Below are positions 1 through 9,148 of a stretch of 37,339 bases of DNA, in pieces. A program made the position numbers and the translations under genes. Every line of letters begins with the position of its first letter. The first letter of the stretch is position 1. Source of the stretch: Perkinsus marinus ATCC 50983. Taxonomy: Eukaryota > Perkinsozoa > Perkinsida > Perkinsidae. The DNA lies in assembly GCF_000006405.1 (NCBI RefSeq), contig NW_003215602.1, positions 51,001-88,339 of the forward strand, written 5' to 3'. Under the pieces are notes generated by a model. That model was not told where the DNA came from. It worked only from the letters and a program-made list of their open reading frames with translations, and made no database searches.

Positions 1-460
1 GAGAGATGAGCGGACACGGAGGCAAGTCGACGAGTGGTCAGCCACGCGAGGCGGCGTCCTAAACTCGTAGAGCCACTCTAGCCCGATCAACTCTGGGTAT
101 CAGCTTGGTCTAACCCCGAGACAGAGACGCACAGAACCCAGGTCTCATGATGAGACTAACATCCCGCCGGGATGATCCCGGCAGGGCTACTACTCGAGAC
201 CACCTCGAGAGTCACGACAGCTTCCGCTTGTCGTTCTTTACCCCACCATCCAGCCACTAAGGGAGTGACTCAATCATGGTGTCAACCATGTGATATTGTT
301 ATCAACAATTCGTTGACGTCCCAATGGTTCGGACCCTACGCCATAGGTCGGTGCTGTAGGGATAGCGATCCCAGCCTATATTTGACCTGCCACTTCAGGG
401 CGGCACATGACTGGGCCACGTTGGTTCCCTACCAAGTCCCAGTCAGTGCTTAAAACACAA
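1..460 (+). other. Degenerate coding-like stretch, possibly retroelement end
   Basis: A 93-codon frame (172-453) ends in a stretch with the flavour of the C-terminal domain of a retroelement integrase: a D-I-V-I start followed by W-F-G-P-Y and a late L-V-P-Y. No catalytic residues are present and the upstream part is broken by stops, so this is a family resemblance only. A short Lys/Glu-rich frame follows at 469-654 and looks like low-complexity sequence, not a gene. Confidence 0.2.
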
Positions 461-856
461 CATATTAAGTGAAACCGCACAATGATGGAAAAATTAGTCT
501 TAAACCTGCCACTTCATACACGATATTCGATGAACCTGAAGAAAAGAAGCAAATGGATGAAAGGAAAGAACCAAGAAGACTGAAAGGAAGAAAGAAAGAG
601 GAAAAAAAACTAAACACCGTCACACCCAAGATAGCTCGTCTGATGCCTAACTAAGAGTGCTTGAGGGTTTCCAACAGGAATTCTCAAGCACTCTGGGGGA
701 ACTTTCTCTGTTCTTGGGTGTATGTTCCGAAGGTGATCAGACTGGATCACTGCTTTAGCAACGACTTGACGTCTTGCTTTTCTCTTGAAATTCCGTCATC
801 TGTCTTTCGGCTATCCGTGAACTTGCTCTCTTGGGAGACCTTCACTCTTTTTTGAC

Positions 857-1456
857 TTGTGTTTTTCAGGTGGAGTATCAGCTCTTACCCATCAAGCTAT
901 GAGCAATACCTCTGCCGCTCTTATTATAAGAGCGGCAGTCAGGGCTGGGACTCATAGGGAGTGTAGTGGTAGTAGGGCTAGGACTCATAGTAGGCGGTGG
1001 CAACATGACAAGCACAGTGTATTACTTCAGATATTCGGGGAACTCAGTCCCACCGGGCTAGAGCTGAATCTCCGCTGGGACCGAGCCTCCTTCAAGGAAC
1101 GCACTAGACTGTACTGCTGGGTACATATGCTACGAGCCGTGCGTGGATGGCTGCCTTCTCATATAAACAAAACTACAGAGGGATCGGTCGAAGCGGCGGG
1201 AGAGAAACGAGGAGATTTTTACCGCGACTTGAAGGCCCTCCACTGCTGTGGCAGCGATGATCTCTTCGAAGGCCGGCGTCAGGCTGTTGAAATCGAAATG
1301 GTCCACCGCATATCCCTTACTCTGGAAGTCGTTCGAATCAACCTGGGTGAGACAAGCCGGTACGTGGTACGTTGGATGTCATGCGATTCCCGGCTTCGTA
1401 CCACGGCACACTGTGCCGTAGAGGGAGTCAATTCAAGTGTGAAAGAAGGCACGTGA
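857..1456 (+). pseudogene. MULE-type N-terminal DNA-binding domain remnant
   Basis: The last ~90 codons of this 199-codon frame resemble the FAR1/MuDR-type DNA-binding domain found at the start of Mutator-like transposases. It has an L-F-E-G-R-R-Q-A start, then V-x-R-I-N, then Y-V-V-R-W and C-D-S-R-L-R. Zinc-ligand cysteines are partly missing (W replaces the expected C after Y-V-V-R). The first half is not recognisable and contains a perfect 13-bp-arm hairpin (912-938) that probably inserted there. No catalytic core follows; the only MULE core in the window is at 9.1-10.6 kb. A decayed fragment is most likely. Confidence 0.45.
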
Positions 1457-1578
1457 AAGGGAGGAGGCATTACCGAGTGTCACCGGATTTCACCGATGTC
1501 ACCGAATGAAAAGTAGTGCAAGTGCATGTAAATAATAGGAAACGACGCCGCGCGAAGCGCGGCATCAAGAATATAATG

Positions 1579-1660
1579 GTTGTTATGGTGTAGTGGTAAG
1601 TGCATGCGTATGGCATGCTAACGAGCCAGGTTCAATCCTTAGATATCTCGTAATCTTTTT
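1579..1660 (+). repeat. tRNA-like sequence with pol III promoter (SINE or tRNA pseudogene)
   Basis: A consensus A box (TGGTGTAGTGG, 1586-1596) and B box (GGTTCAATCC, 1629-1638) lie at tRNA spacing, and a T5 terminator follows at 1656-1660. A perfect 5-bp anticodon-type stem (GCATG/CATGC) encloses a 7-nt loop. The acceptor stem does not pair and the base before the anticodon is not T, so a functional tRNA is unlikely. A tRNA-derived SINE head or tRNA relic fits better. Confidence 0.5.
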
Positions 1661-1830
1661 GTATTTGTTCATTATAATCTTATTACGTGCTCTTTTCTTC
1701 CTCTTGCGTCTTGCGTTTATCAAGTAGTGTTAGTCTTTAAATACAATGCGGGGACCGGAACTCGAGACACGACTAGAAGTGTGAACTCGACAGATTTTTG
1801 CGCGACTTTGTGATGAAGAAACACTTGATA

Positions 1831-1852
1831 GTCATCAATGATGACTCATCAT
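1831..1852. repeat. 14-bp inverted-triplication insertion (S = TCATCA)
   Basis: Pattern w-S-x'-S'-w'-S-x with w=G and x=T, all 14 determined bases correct. No second copy of this locus is in the window. Confidence 0.7.
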
Positions 1853-1869
1853 AATCACAGGACAAACAA

Positions 1870-2367
1870 ATGCGGAACAAATTGAGCATTGGCGATTTCA
1901 CTCACAAAGTTGTGAACGATATTCTGCCAATGTCCAGTAGAAAGATTGACCGCTCGAACGCCGCGAATACGAGGCATTACGAAGATGTAACGGAAGTAGG
2001 GGCGTCGAAAACAGAACATGCAACTGCCGCAAAATGGGAAGCTACGGCGAAAATTACCGAATTTTCGCATGCTTCAGCTAACATGCGTTACATATTTACC
2101 TCATCGAGGAAAGTTGACTCAGGTTTCCTCACTCCAGCCAATATCCTCCGTTACATCGGAATGTTGAAGGGGAATAGCCAGGATGCCAATTTTAATGAGT
2201 TCACGTCTTTGATGCTGAAAGTTTATGTCATCCACGTCTCTCGTCAAGCCACATCTTGGCGCCAGTGCCGCTGTTCTTTTACCTCATTTTTGAAGTCGAA
2301 AGTGTGCTACCACGTAATTGAAGTCGGTATAAGACTCCGTTCACTTGACAGCATGCCACTCTACTGA
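1870..2367 (+). CDS. Unrecognised 165-aa reading frame
   Basis: An uninterrupted ATG-to-TGA frame of 165 codons between the two tRNA-like sequences. The product is Ser/Thr/Lys/Arg-rich, has no signal peptide or clear membrane segment, and shows no family motif I recognise. The minus strand is also partly open here, so it may be chance or a decayed transposon exon. No splice signals were identified with confidence. Confidence 0.2.
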   Translation: MRNKLSIGDFTHKVVNDILPMSSRKIDRSNAANTRHYEDVTEVGASKTEHATAAKWEATAKITEFSHASANMRYIFTSSRKVDSGFLTPANILRYIGMLKGNSQDANFNEFTSLMLKVYVIHVSRQATSWRQCRCSFTSFLKSKVCYHVIEVGIRLRSLDSMPLY

Positions 2368-2513
2368 GTGGCGCGCAGTGGCGCAATCACTACCGATGTG
2401 GAGAAGCAAAGGGGTAATGTACAAGATGCTGCTTGCCTCAGACAATACAACTACGATAGCTGAACTATACCGGAAGAATGAGTTCACGAGCCAAAACTAC
2501 TAATCTCGGACTA

Positions 2514-2552
2514 CGAATACCTCACGTGATTAGTAACCACGTGAGGTATTCG
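2514..2552. repeat. Perfect hairpin, 15-bp arms, 9-nt loop
   Basis: Arms 2514-2528 and 2538-2552 are exact reverse complements around loop ATTAGTAAC. It is one of three hairpins in the window with a loop of exactly 9 nt. Confidence 0.8.
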
Positions 2553-2622
2553 CTTACTCGTAGTAACCACTGGTTACTTCGTTTTATTTCGCGAAAGGGC
2601 GGGTATTTAATAGATTATGCTT

Positions 2623-2689
2623 TTATCATAGATTCGAACTTGGGCGCCCCCTGAGAAAATCTTAAATTCTAACCACTACATCACAATAA
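2623..2689 (-). repeat. tRNA-like sequence, minus strand
   Basis: On the minus strand a consensus B box (GTTCGAATC, 2631-2639) follows a one-mismatch A box (TGATGTAGTGG, 2673-2683). The flanking 7-mers TTATTGT and ATGATAA pair along all seven positions, two by G-T wobble, as an acceptor stem would. The T stem has mismatches and the total is about 67 nt, so a tRNA relic or SINE head is more likely than a working tRNA. It points toward the tRNA-like sequence at 1.6 kb. Confidence 0.4.
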
Positions 2690-2743
2690 TCACAAAAAAT
2701 TTTCACCAAGTGTCCACGGATTAAAGTGCGAGTCCTCGCAAAA

Positions 2744-3629
2744 GTCGATTTTCCGAGGGCTATTTCCGAGAACTCGGACCGAGTCACTTTCCCCGAATTT
2801 AAGTGCTAAACGACAACACGAGCTCGGACTCGGAAAAAACTCATAACTCGGAAACATTCGAACTTAGATATATAGTAATCTCGCGACCAGACTGACTGCG
2901 TGATTCGAACACTTCTTTGCATTTATCAATTAATTTTACGTAATGCGTTGAAGAGAAGCATCGCGCGATCAAGGAACACGTGATATCACCACAACACAGT
3001 CGAGTTTGCGAGTGCCTCGAAACTCACAGTGAGTGAGTGATACTCACAGGCGCAAGTCTCTTCAATGCGGCTACAAAGGGCTACAATACGACATTCCAGC
3101 CTTGCAAATTAATACTCCTGTCTTCACAAGCGCACATATCGAACTACCTCCGAAAAGTTAGTTCAAGCGGGATACAAAGCATTGATTTCCGTTAACAACA
3201 AAATGTTTGTATCGGGAAGAAGAGCGACAGAGGAGTGAGCTTGTGTTCGGCGAGGCTTTGGGTCAGTTTGCTCTCGATGACAATAGCCATGCCTGAGCCA
3301 ATAATGATATTGGCAATAGCTTATTGCACGTAGCCTGTATGTGTTTGAGCTGTTTGGTGGCTGAGCTTCTGCTATCTTGGCGCAGAGTTGCGTTTTTCCG
3401 AGCTCGGGTCCAGATCTCCGGGAGTCCAAAGACCCTGAAAACTTTTTGAACTTGGAACTCGGAAAGCAGGGCACATTAATCGAAAATAGGAAAATCGCTT
3501 TCCTCGGAACCGAGTAACACGAATTCCGAGCTCGGAAAAATGCTCGGAATTCCGAACGCTCTTTAATTCGTAGTTTTTATCCGAGTTCGGAAAAGCCGCT
3601 TTTCCGAGAACTTGGGCTCGGAAATCGAC
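2744..3629. mobile_element. Probable non-autonomous DNA element rich in CTCGGAA/TTCCGAG
   Basis: Both ends carry inverted GTCGATTT(T)CCGAG. The ~150 bp inside the left end and ~230 bp inside the right end hold many copies of CTCGGAA or TTCCGAG in both orientations, while the middle (2,890-3,390) has few. Terminal inverted repeats with dense subterminal repeats are typical of non-autonomous hAT- or MULE-like elements. The right end abuts the point where homology to the UbiA locus (TCGACAGAAG, 11.65 kb) begins. No clear target duplication was found and no transposase is encoded. Confidence 0.4.
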
Positions 3630-4455
3630 AGAAGTAGTACTTCTGTCGATGAAGTACGAAGTACGAAGTCACTTCTGAAGTACGTCATTGGCATAGTAGA
3701 GTGTTAGGACAACGGACCCTAGCAGAACGTAGGAAACCTGAACGAGTTCATTATAGCTAGCGAGATGTGGCCATACACATAATTGGCAATTATGTGTGAG
3801 TCCGTGTTGTATACTATGTGTATACTATGTTGTATACACATGATCAGTGCACAATAATTAACTTCGGGCACAGCCTGTACTCGTACAATAGCTATGTATC
3901 ATAATGATGATGAGTAAGTGCACAACGTCACATAATTCACAATGTGAATTTCACACGACTATTCCTTTCTTCTCCGCGTTATTGCTAGCCAGTGGAATAT
4001 CCGCGCACCTGAAAAGACGACATGCTAAGGCGACTGAGATTAGCAACAAGGTTCTATAATGAAGACACTTCGATTATCTAATAGAACGAGGGTGAGAAAA
4101 TTATGCCGAACACGAAATATCAACTGTTCGAGAAGGACCTAGCCTCCAAAGAAAAAATATATTCGGCAGATGATCTGCCGCAGATCCACAAAGTTCTTAT
4201 CAGTGTTGGAGGAATATATGCTCGCTTCTCTCAGCTGACTCTTCACTATACACGTGTTAATGTGAATTTTGTACAGAAACCAATGAGAATCTGCGCAAAT
4301 TCCGTCAGACTTTTCATACTATCACCAACCATGTGCATATTTTCCTACAAGCTCCTCGTTATCACCGATTGATGGTATCGAGATGTTATTCACATCACAA
4401 GACAACATAGTATAACAGGAAGAAATTAGGAGCACGCACAGCAGCTCCCAAGGGC
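3630..4455 (-). pseudogene. Truncated UbiA gene copy A (3' part, exon 2 lost)
   Basis: This stretch is collinear with 11,660-12,530 of the intact UbiA gene on the minus strand: part of exon 3, intron 2, intron 1 and the 3' end of exon 1. Most of exon 2, which carries the second Asp-rich motif, is missing: the sequence runs from the intron 2 region (near 3,960) straight to the intron 1 acceptor region (near 3,990). Homology ends at CCAAGGGCC and is fused to an integrase scrap. An 89-codon plus-strand frame (4103-4372) falls in intron sequence and is spurious. Extra palindromes (3,630-3,690 and 3,775-3,797) are absent from the intact copy. Confidence 0.6.
3775..3797. repeat. Perfected palindrome, 11-bp arms, 1-nt centre
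   Basis: Arms ACACATAATTG and CAATTATGTGT flank one G. The matching site in the intact UbiA copy (about 11,758-11,782) is an imperfect palindrome, so this copy looks like one arm was corrected against the other. Confidence 0.7.
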
Positions 4456-4460
4456 CTCTG

Positions 4461-4547
4461 CGCCACTCGTTGGCAGATACTGCCATCCAGCACTTGCCAA
4501 TTCCTGCAGATCCTGTTGCGTATGGAGGTACCTCTACGACGAACTAG
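4461..4547 (+). pseudogene. Integrase-derived scrap, copy A
   Basis: The frame starting R-H-S-L-A-D-T-A-I-Q-H-L matches the continuation of the integrase-like pseudogene at 31.22-31.42 kb and ends in a stop. It is joined directly to the truncated UbiA fragment upstream, so the junction (about 4,456) is a rearrangement breakpoint shared with unit B. Confidence 0.4.
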
Positions 4548-4720
4548 GCAGTGCCTGTCTTGATTTCATTATTTTTTCATAGGTGATCTATCCGTGTACG
4601 GTTTGTGGCTGGTTTACACTGCACAAGGCTGTGCGGAATCTCGTTCATTGATAGCGTTTTATGTGAAATACGTGAGTTGATCGATATTGTTAGGGCAGAA
4701 GGACTCCGGAAAGAGGGAGA

Positions 4721-4742
4721 CTTCTGACTCAGAAGTTCTGAG
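4721..4742. repeat. 14-bp inverted-triplication insertion (S = TTCTGA)
   Basis: Perfect w-S-x'-S'-w'-S-x with w=C and x=G. The same site is simple (GAGACTTCTGAG) in unit B near 14,450 and in unit D near 31,990. Confidence 0.85.
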
Positions 4743-4796
4743 GATCTTTTTTTTTCGATAGCATCGGGATATGTTCGAACTTCGATAGCGAGTTGT

Positions 4797-4925
4797 AAAC
4801 ATCTTCTGATCGCTAACTCATCATCTAGCGGCGATGCCAGTGTTGGGTTGATCAAGAAAACCCTACACTGAAAGCCTCGAATTGAGTATCATGTGTAGTA
4901 ACTTTCCATCTCATCCTTTCCATCC
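4797..4925 (+). promoter_or_regulatory. Conserved 5' flank of secreted-protein gene 1
   Basis: About 130 bp before the start codon is shared by all five family members (also 14,508-14,637; 22,083-22,217; 32,041-32,195; 34,380-34,510). It contains CATCATCTAGCGGCGATG and a CT-rich stretch ending in CCATCC just before the ATG. No clear TATA box was identified. Its conservation next to diverged coding sequence suggests a shared promoter and 5' UTR. Confidence 0.4.
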
Positions 4926-5378
4926 ATGTATAGATCGAACTGCAAGTTGGTGATCTTGGTCCTGATCATTTCGATGTTATCAGTGTTCGCCGACCCTCCC
5001 AAAGGCCACTACGTCGGATCTGACTTGAAGCCTAGTTATCTTCGAATAGATGCAGCATTCAGCGACATTCAAGGTTCTATGACCCTTCATTTCAGTATCG
5101 AATGTGGCGCTACCCGTAAAAGGTTCGACGCGTGGTTTGGGCTCTTCCTCTTGCCTAACACGAGGTACAGATATGCAATCTTGCCCCCTCTAGATGAGTA
5201 TAACCAACTGTTATCCTTTTACAACAAGGAATGCGGCCGCGCTCCAGCAAGTTTTCCTGATTTCTACAACTTCGGCTACGACGAAGTAGCTGGTCGCGTC
5301 TCCGTTCTGGTCACAGGGCCTGAAAGGAGTAAGATGGTTTACCTATATAAGCATAAGCCGTCATTTTGGCACCGGTAG
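4926..5378 (+). CDS. Small secreted protein, family member 1 (150 aa)
   Basis: A single uninterrupted frame. Residues 1-22 form a classic signal peptide: M-Y-R-S-N-C-K, a hydrophobic run, then an S-V-F-A cleavage site. The mature part of ~128 aa has two cysteines (C60 in I-E-C-G-A-T-R-K and C103 in K-E-C-G-R) that could form one disulphide, a P-D-F-Y-N-F motif near 111-116, and a basic aromatic C-terminus. There is no transmembrane segment after the signal and I recognise no domain. Member 4 (32.2 kb) is nearly identical, and members 2, 3 and 5 are more distant. Members 2-4 end shortly after K-x-x-S/P; here the frame runs four residues further because the usual stop is changed. A secreted effector-like role is inferred only from size, signal peptide and tandem expansion. 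Confidence 0.75.
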   Translation: MYRSNCKLVILVLIISMLSVFADPPKGHYVGSDLKPSYLRIDAAFSDIQGSMTLHFSIECGATRKRFDAWFGLFLLPNTRYRYAILPPLDEYNQLLSFYNKECGRAPASFPDFYNFGYDEVAGRVSVLVTGPERSKMVYLYKHKPSFWHR

Positions 5379-6105
5379 CTTGGAGGGGAGTAGATGGCGT
5401 CTCGCTGAGGAGAGTCTACTGTAACATTCCTTCTAGCATCGTCCTTAGCCCCGTCAGATGCTTCATCATGAATCTTTTATTCAACATCCACCCGTGGATG
5501 AATGATTATTACCCTTTTCCAGTTACATCGGCGCGTTTTATTAGAAATTTCATTCGAGAGGATGGATACATAATCATCTTTTATGGGTCCAGAGTGTATA
5601 CGTTATTCTTGGAGTATACTGAGCATGCATCTGCCCGTACGAAGAGTCACATTCAGTTGGTCATATCATCGAGTCGACTATGAAGTCACTTTGGTAACCA
5701 AAGTTTGGTTGTCTCAGTCGAGACATGGGTATCGATACTATCGATACCCATGCTATCGATTCGATAGCGTACAGCTCTAAAGATTTACAGATTCTGTCTA
5801 GATTGCTCTGTCGCGTTCTATCAAGTGACTAACCGTACGCAACATCTTGCCACACTCAGTGTGGCAAACTGTCTTAAGACGCAAAACCTGCGAGATGGAG
5901 GCGTCTCACTCGGCATGCGCTTTACATTGAATCTGGTCAACAGATTTCGGTTAGTCGGACAGAACGCGTCAATGTAACTGTAGTGAGTCATTCACCGTGA
6001 ATGATTCACAGTGGTATCTGTCGTGGTGATAGACACTTGTCGGTTGGAGATCTCAGAATCCTTCAGCTATGAAGCACTGTGATGTGGACCGAATCCATTT
6101 GCTCC
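5379..6105 (+). repeat. 3' flank of unit A, shared with units B-E
   Basis: Non-coding sequence homologous to the 3' flanks of the other four genes, beginning with TTGGCACCG(G/T)TAGCTTGGAG. The first ~170 bp, probably 3' UTR, are the best conserved. Several local palindromes are unique to this copy, including a 14-bp-arm hairpin around 5,726-5,754 and a 12-bp-arm one near 5,986-6,012. Homology ends near 6,105 at a Gypsy fragment. Confidence 0.7.
5850..5871. repeat. 14-bp inverted-triplication insertion (S = CACACT)
   Basis: w=C, x=G; one mismatch in the second S (CAAACT). Units B, C and E carry the uninterrupted CTTGCTACACTA at this site. Confidence 0.75.
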
Positions 6106-6106
6106 T

Positions 6107-6464
6107 TCATACACTTATCCTACCAGGATGTCCTGCTAAAGCTGAGCCGTGATGTGCATAAAGTATTTGTTGTTGAAGAGAAGTTGGCACCACTAATCGC
6201 AGAACATTGTCATAAGGACAATGTCTGACATTGAATGTCATTCTGAACATCACCTGATGGTCTAACATAATATAGAAGATCATCTTGTAGTTTAATTAAG
6301 GACGCCATTCTTCTCCACTTCTCCACATCACGAGATTGATCACGTCCATCCGGTGTAGTCTTGGATCTCAAATAACGACACAGATCACCGTAAACCGGAC
6401 CTTCGTGTTGTTCTCGGCGAAAGTCTTCTTCAGATGAGGTTATTCCCTCACCAGCAGCTAACAA
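6107..6464 (-). pseudogene. Gypsy-type pol fragment (region before integrase and H2C2 zinc-binding domain)
   Basis: Read on the minus strand, 6464-6210 resembles the linker between RNase H and integrase of Ty3/Gypsy polyproteins, ending D-D-L-L-Y-Y-V. After a frame shift, 6206-6107 continues as L-R-L-V-V-P then H-H and A-G-H-P-G-R, the start of the integrase H2C2 zinc-binding domain. The shift coincides with a 28-bp insertion (6207-6242) made of two nested 14-bp inverted triplications. The fragment ends at the edge of unit A. No reverse transcriptase or LTR was found nearby. A retroelement remnant, not a functional gene. Confidence 0.6.
6207..6242. repeat. Two nested 14-bp inverted-triplication insertions
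   Basis: The outer event (plus strand S = TGTCAT) has one mismatch. Inside its last copy, a second event (S = AATGTC, w=C, x=A) is perfect. Together they add 28 bp to a retroelement reading frame and shift it by one. Confidence 0.8.
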
Positions 6465-7226
6465 ACAGGTATCATCATCACGCTGGATGGATCACGCATC
6501 ATCACAGGATCATTTCATAAATTGTATTTCAAAGGCAACTGGCATCTCGAACAGTATTCGACTCCATCAATAATGATGTAAGTATTATCGATCCCTAGAA
6601 AGTGAGGGGGGGGGGGCTTTATAAAGGTATTTATATATCGGTTTGGGTATCAAGCGAGTTGATTAAGTCATGATTATCATTGGTGTTATGGTTAATATAT
6701 AAATAGTAGTTGGAGCAGGTAACTATGGGGATCTTATCGTCATATAGTGAGATATATACAAAACAGGAAGCGGTAGGAAAGGATCGTCGAACTCACCACC
6801 TCTGAGTACTAGTCGTATTCTTCGATTACGCCGCCATTCACGGGGTCTTTGCCGCTTACAAGGAACCCGTTGGGTGGTACCTTCCAGAGATGTTCAAGCT
6901 GGCGATATTTGGGAGGTGGTCGTCGTCGAATATGAAGAAACTTAATAACGGCGGAACCTATGAGATAACTGAATCTTGTTGATTCACATTTTCCCTAGTG
7001 TTTCGTAGTAGTTTATGAACATTTTAACAAATCATCTCGACAATGTCATCCCAAATAAGAATTTGCTAGGACACCTCTTAAAACAATTTATAGTATTGTC
7101 AAGAAGGGATAAGTATCACAGGCAGTGTATAAGTGTATCAGCCCCCCCATTAATATGATAATCTGATACAGTGGTCGTATTAATGGTGTTATATTATTCA
7201 TGTAGAGTTCGGTGTATTAACTAATG

Positions 7227-7245
7227 TTAGGCTTAGGGTTAGGGT
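7227..7245 (+). repeat. Interstitial telomere-like repeat
   Basis: TTAGG, one C, then two TTAGGG units and a T. It is short but matches the telomere repeat of most fungi and animals, and could be a scar of telomere-primed end repair or chance. Confidence 0.5.
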
Positions 7246-8053
7246 AAATCGTGATTTAGGTTTTGGAATCCTAGGATTAGTTTTTACTAAAATGTATTAT
7301 TCATTGTTATTCATTGTCATTAATCCCAATATTAGACAAAGGGGGCAGCTAATGGAGTTGAGTAAATTAGTAGATTAGATTCAGATTGAAAGAAGTTTTT
7401 TCACGTAACTACTAACTTCAGATTCGAAACTCGAGATTTATAAATCCGGAAACCTAATTGATATAACAAGATGGTCAACTATTTGGTCAAGTTTGGAGCA
7501 TTGGTCAACTAAACTATTATTATTATCCCCTACAACCTGTACAGCCTGATGCCTTAGTATGATTGTCAGATTGATCATTAATATCTATTCATAAGATAAT
7601 TATTATTCAACCGCCCATACACATATAGATACCAAGAGATTGCCTTATTAAGCTTAGTCAATGCAGATTATAATCCTTACACACTTCTCCGACATTAACA
7701 TCTACATCTACATCATCACACACTCCTCTCCATTCTCCGGATGCTTTTCCAGGTCTTCTCAAGATGTTATAGTGTAAGTTACTTGGATGAGTTTATCGCT
7801 TCTCATATTCATACCAACATGAAGGAGGCTCCTTCAAGGAGCCCTTTCTATTGTATGTTCGCAGAGTTTGATGTGTTGAGTGGTAAATAACCGAAGGGCC
7901 GTTAGACGGGTGGTATCAGTGATGGCCCTTAGCAAGTGGAAACTCAGGACCACTGTTCGCATAGGACACGTTGTTATAATAACGACGTTATTCCCTGTTG
8001 ATATCGCTGATGGTCGGCATGACCATATGCTGGTGATGAGCAGTTACTGTATG

Positions 8054-8074
8054 ATCATCATCATCATCATCATC
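8054..8074 (+). repeat. ATC microsatellite
   Basis: Seven ATC units. A second tract of six units lies at 19,948-19,965. Confidence 0.9.
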
Positions 8075-9148
8075 CATGTCAGAGCTGCAACGATACACCA
8101 ACAACAAGTGATCGACAGGGAATTGGTCCCCAAAGTCGACTGTCGTCATTGTCAATCGCGGTCGAACGGGCAAGATCGTAATCATTGATGTGAAGGAGCT
8201 CATAGGGTAGAGGTGCCGAAGAGGTAAATGAAACTGCAGAAGAGTAATCATGCACGGCACGACTTGAACTTTGTTAGAGCTGGATGCCAGCCTGTTCTGT
8301 CCGACTGTAAATTCTCACAATTACATCGGGCTCTGCGAAGGAGGTATCAGAAAGGGAGTTTCCAAGACAAATGGAAATAGGATGAAGGATCATCATCCAC
8401 CCCCGAGTTCATGCTAAGTGGAGCCGGTAAGTGTAGATCTCGTTAAATCTGGTTAAATCTATAAGATTCATGTCTGATCTGGTTGAAACTCTAGGAAATA
8501 TATAGAAGAGAAAATCTCTCTTTTCTCTGAGAAATCGTTACTCCTATCGGATATTATCGCAAACCATCGCAAAATCTATCGGATATAGTAGAGTAAGCAA
8601 TTGAGTTCGTATGGGCAAAGGAGGTATTGGGCCGAGCACGCAGCCCAGACGTTACGAAATTCTGATTTTTTCATTCACAAGTTTCCCGGTGCTCTTATTG
8701 ATACCGCTGCCAGGAGACCTCTGATGATTGTAGTTCTCACAACAACAGGCGTCGATAGCGCCGCGCAGTTGCGTTTCTCCAGCGATCACCATAATACAAT
8801 ATCATCTGAATAACTAAGATATATTTTCTTGGCTAAACCGATGCGCTCCCTGTTAATGGTGGTATCTGGAGGACTTCTACAGTCGTTAAATCAAGGTCGA
8901 TATCCGTTAGTTTTCTCTCCTTCTCTGGTTCAACCGCGATAGTTGCATGGCCTGGCTGTTAATCACTGACCTGTTTCCACTTTTCCTGCTCTTCAGCTCA
9001 TCTCTCGGGGAATGACTCGCCATCGTCCGACAAGGTATTTCGCTGAGTCCATTTTGGCTCGTCGCAGTTTTTTTTTCGTCGAATGTCGACCAACAACGAT
9101 TATGGTATATGAATAGATCCGACTTAAATCTGGAAGTTCAAGCATTCA

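Larger units (their letters stand above)
6465..9120. other. Long stretch without a supportable gene
   Basis: Only short frames occur and none has a recognisable motif. Contents seen: an 11-G run (6606-6616), a short telomere-like tract (7227-7245), an ATC microsatellite (8054-8074) that generates spurious frames on both strands, and a palindrome GGCTCCTTCAAGGAGCC near 7,829-7,845. The base composition is AT-richer from 6.6 to 7.7 kb than elsewhere. Confidence 0.5.

Noticed and set aside
1553-1575. GC-rich hairpin GCCGCGC-GAA-GCGCGGC resembling a bacterial terminator
   Set aside because: No bacterial context and no T-run directly after it; it is one of many palindromes in this window.
4103-4372. 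89-codon plus-strand frame starting M-P-N-T-K
   Set aside because: It lies over UbiA intron 1 and exon 1 sequence on the opposite strand; copies at 12.2 and 13.8 kb do not keep it open.
7988-8260. Opposed frames around an ATC repeat (7880-8188 plus, 7988-8260 minus)
   Set aside because: The frames overlap on opposite strands, contain Ile or Asp runs generated by the microsatellite, and have no motif.
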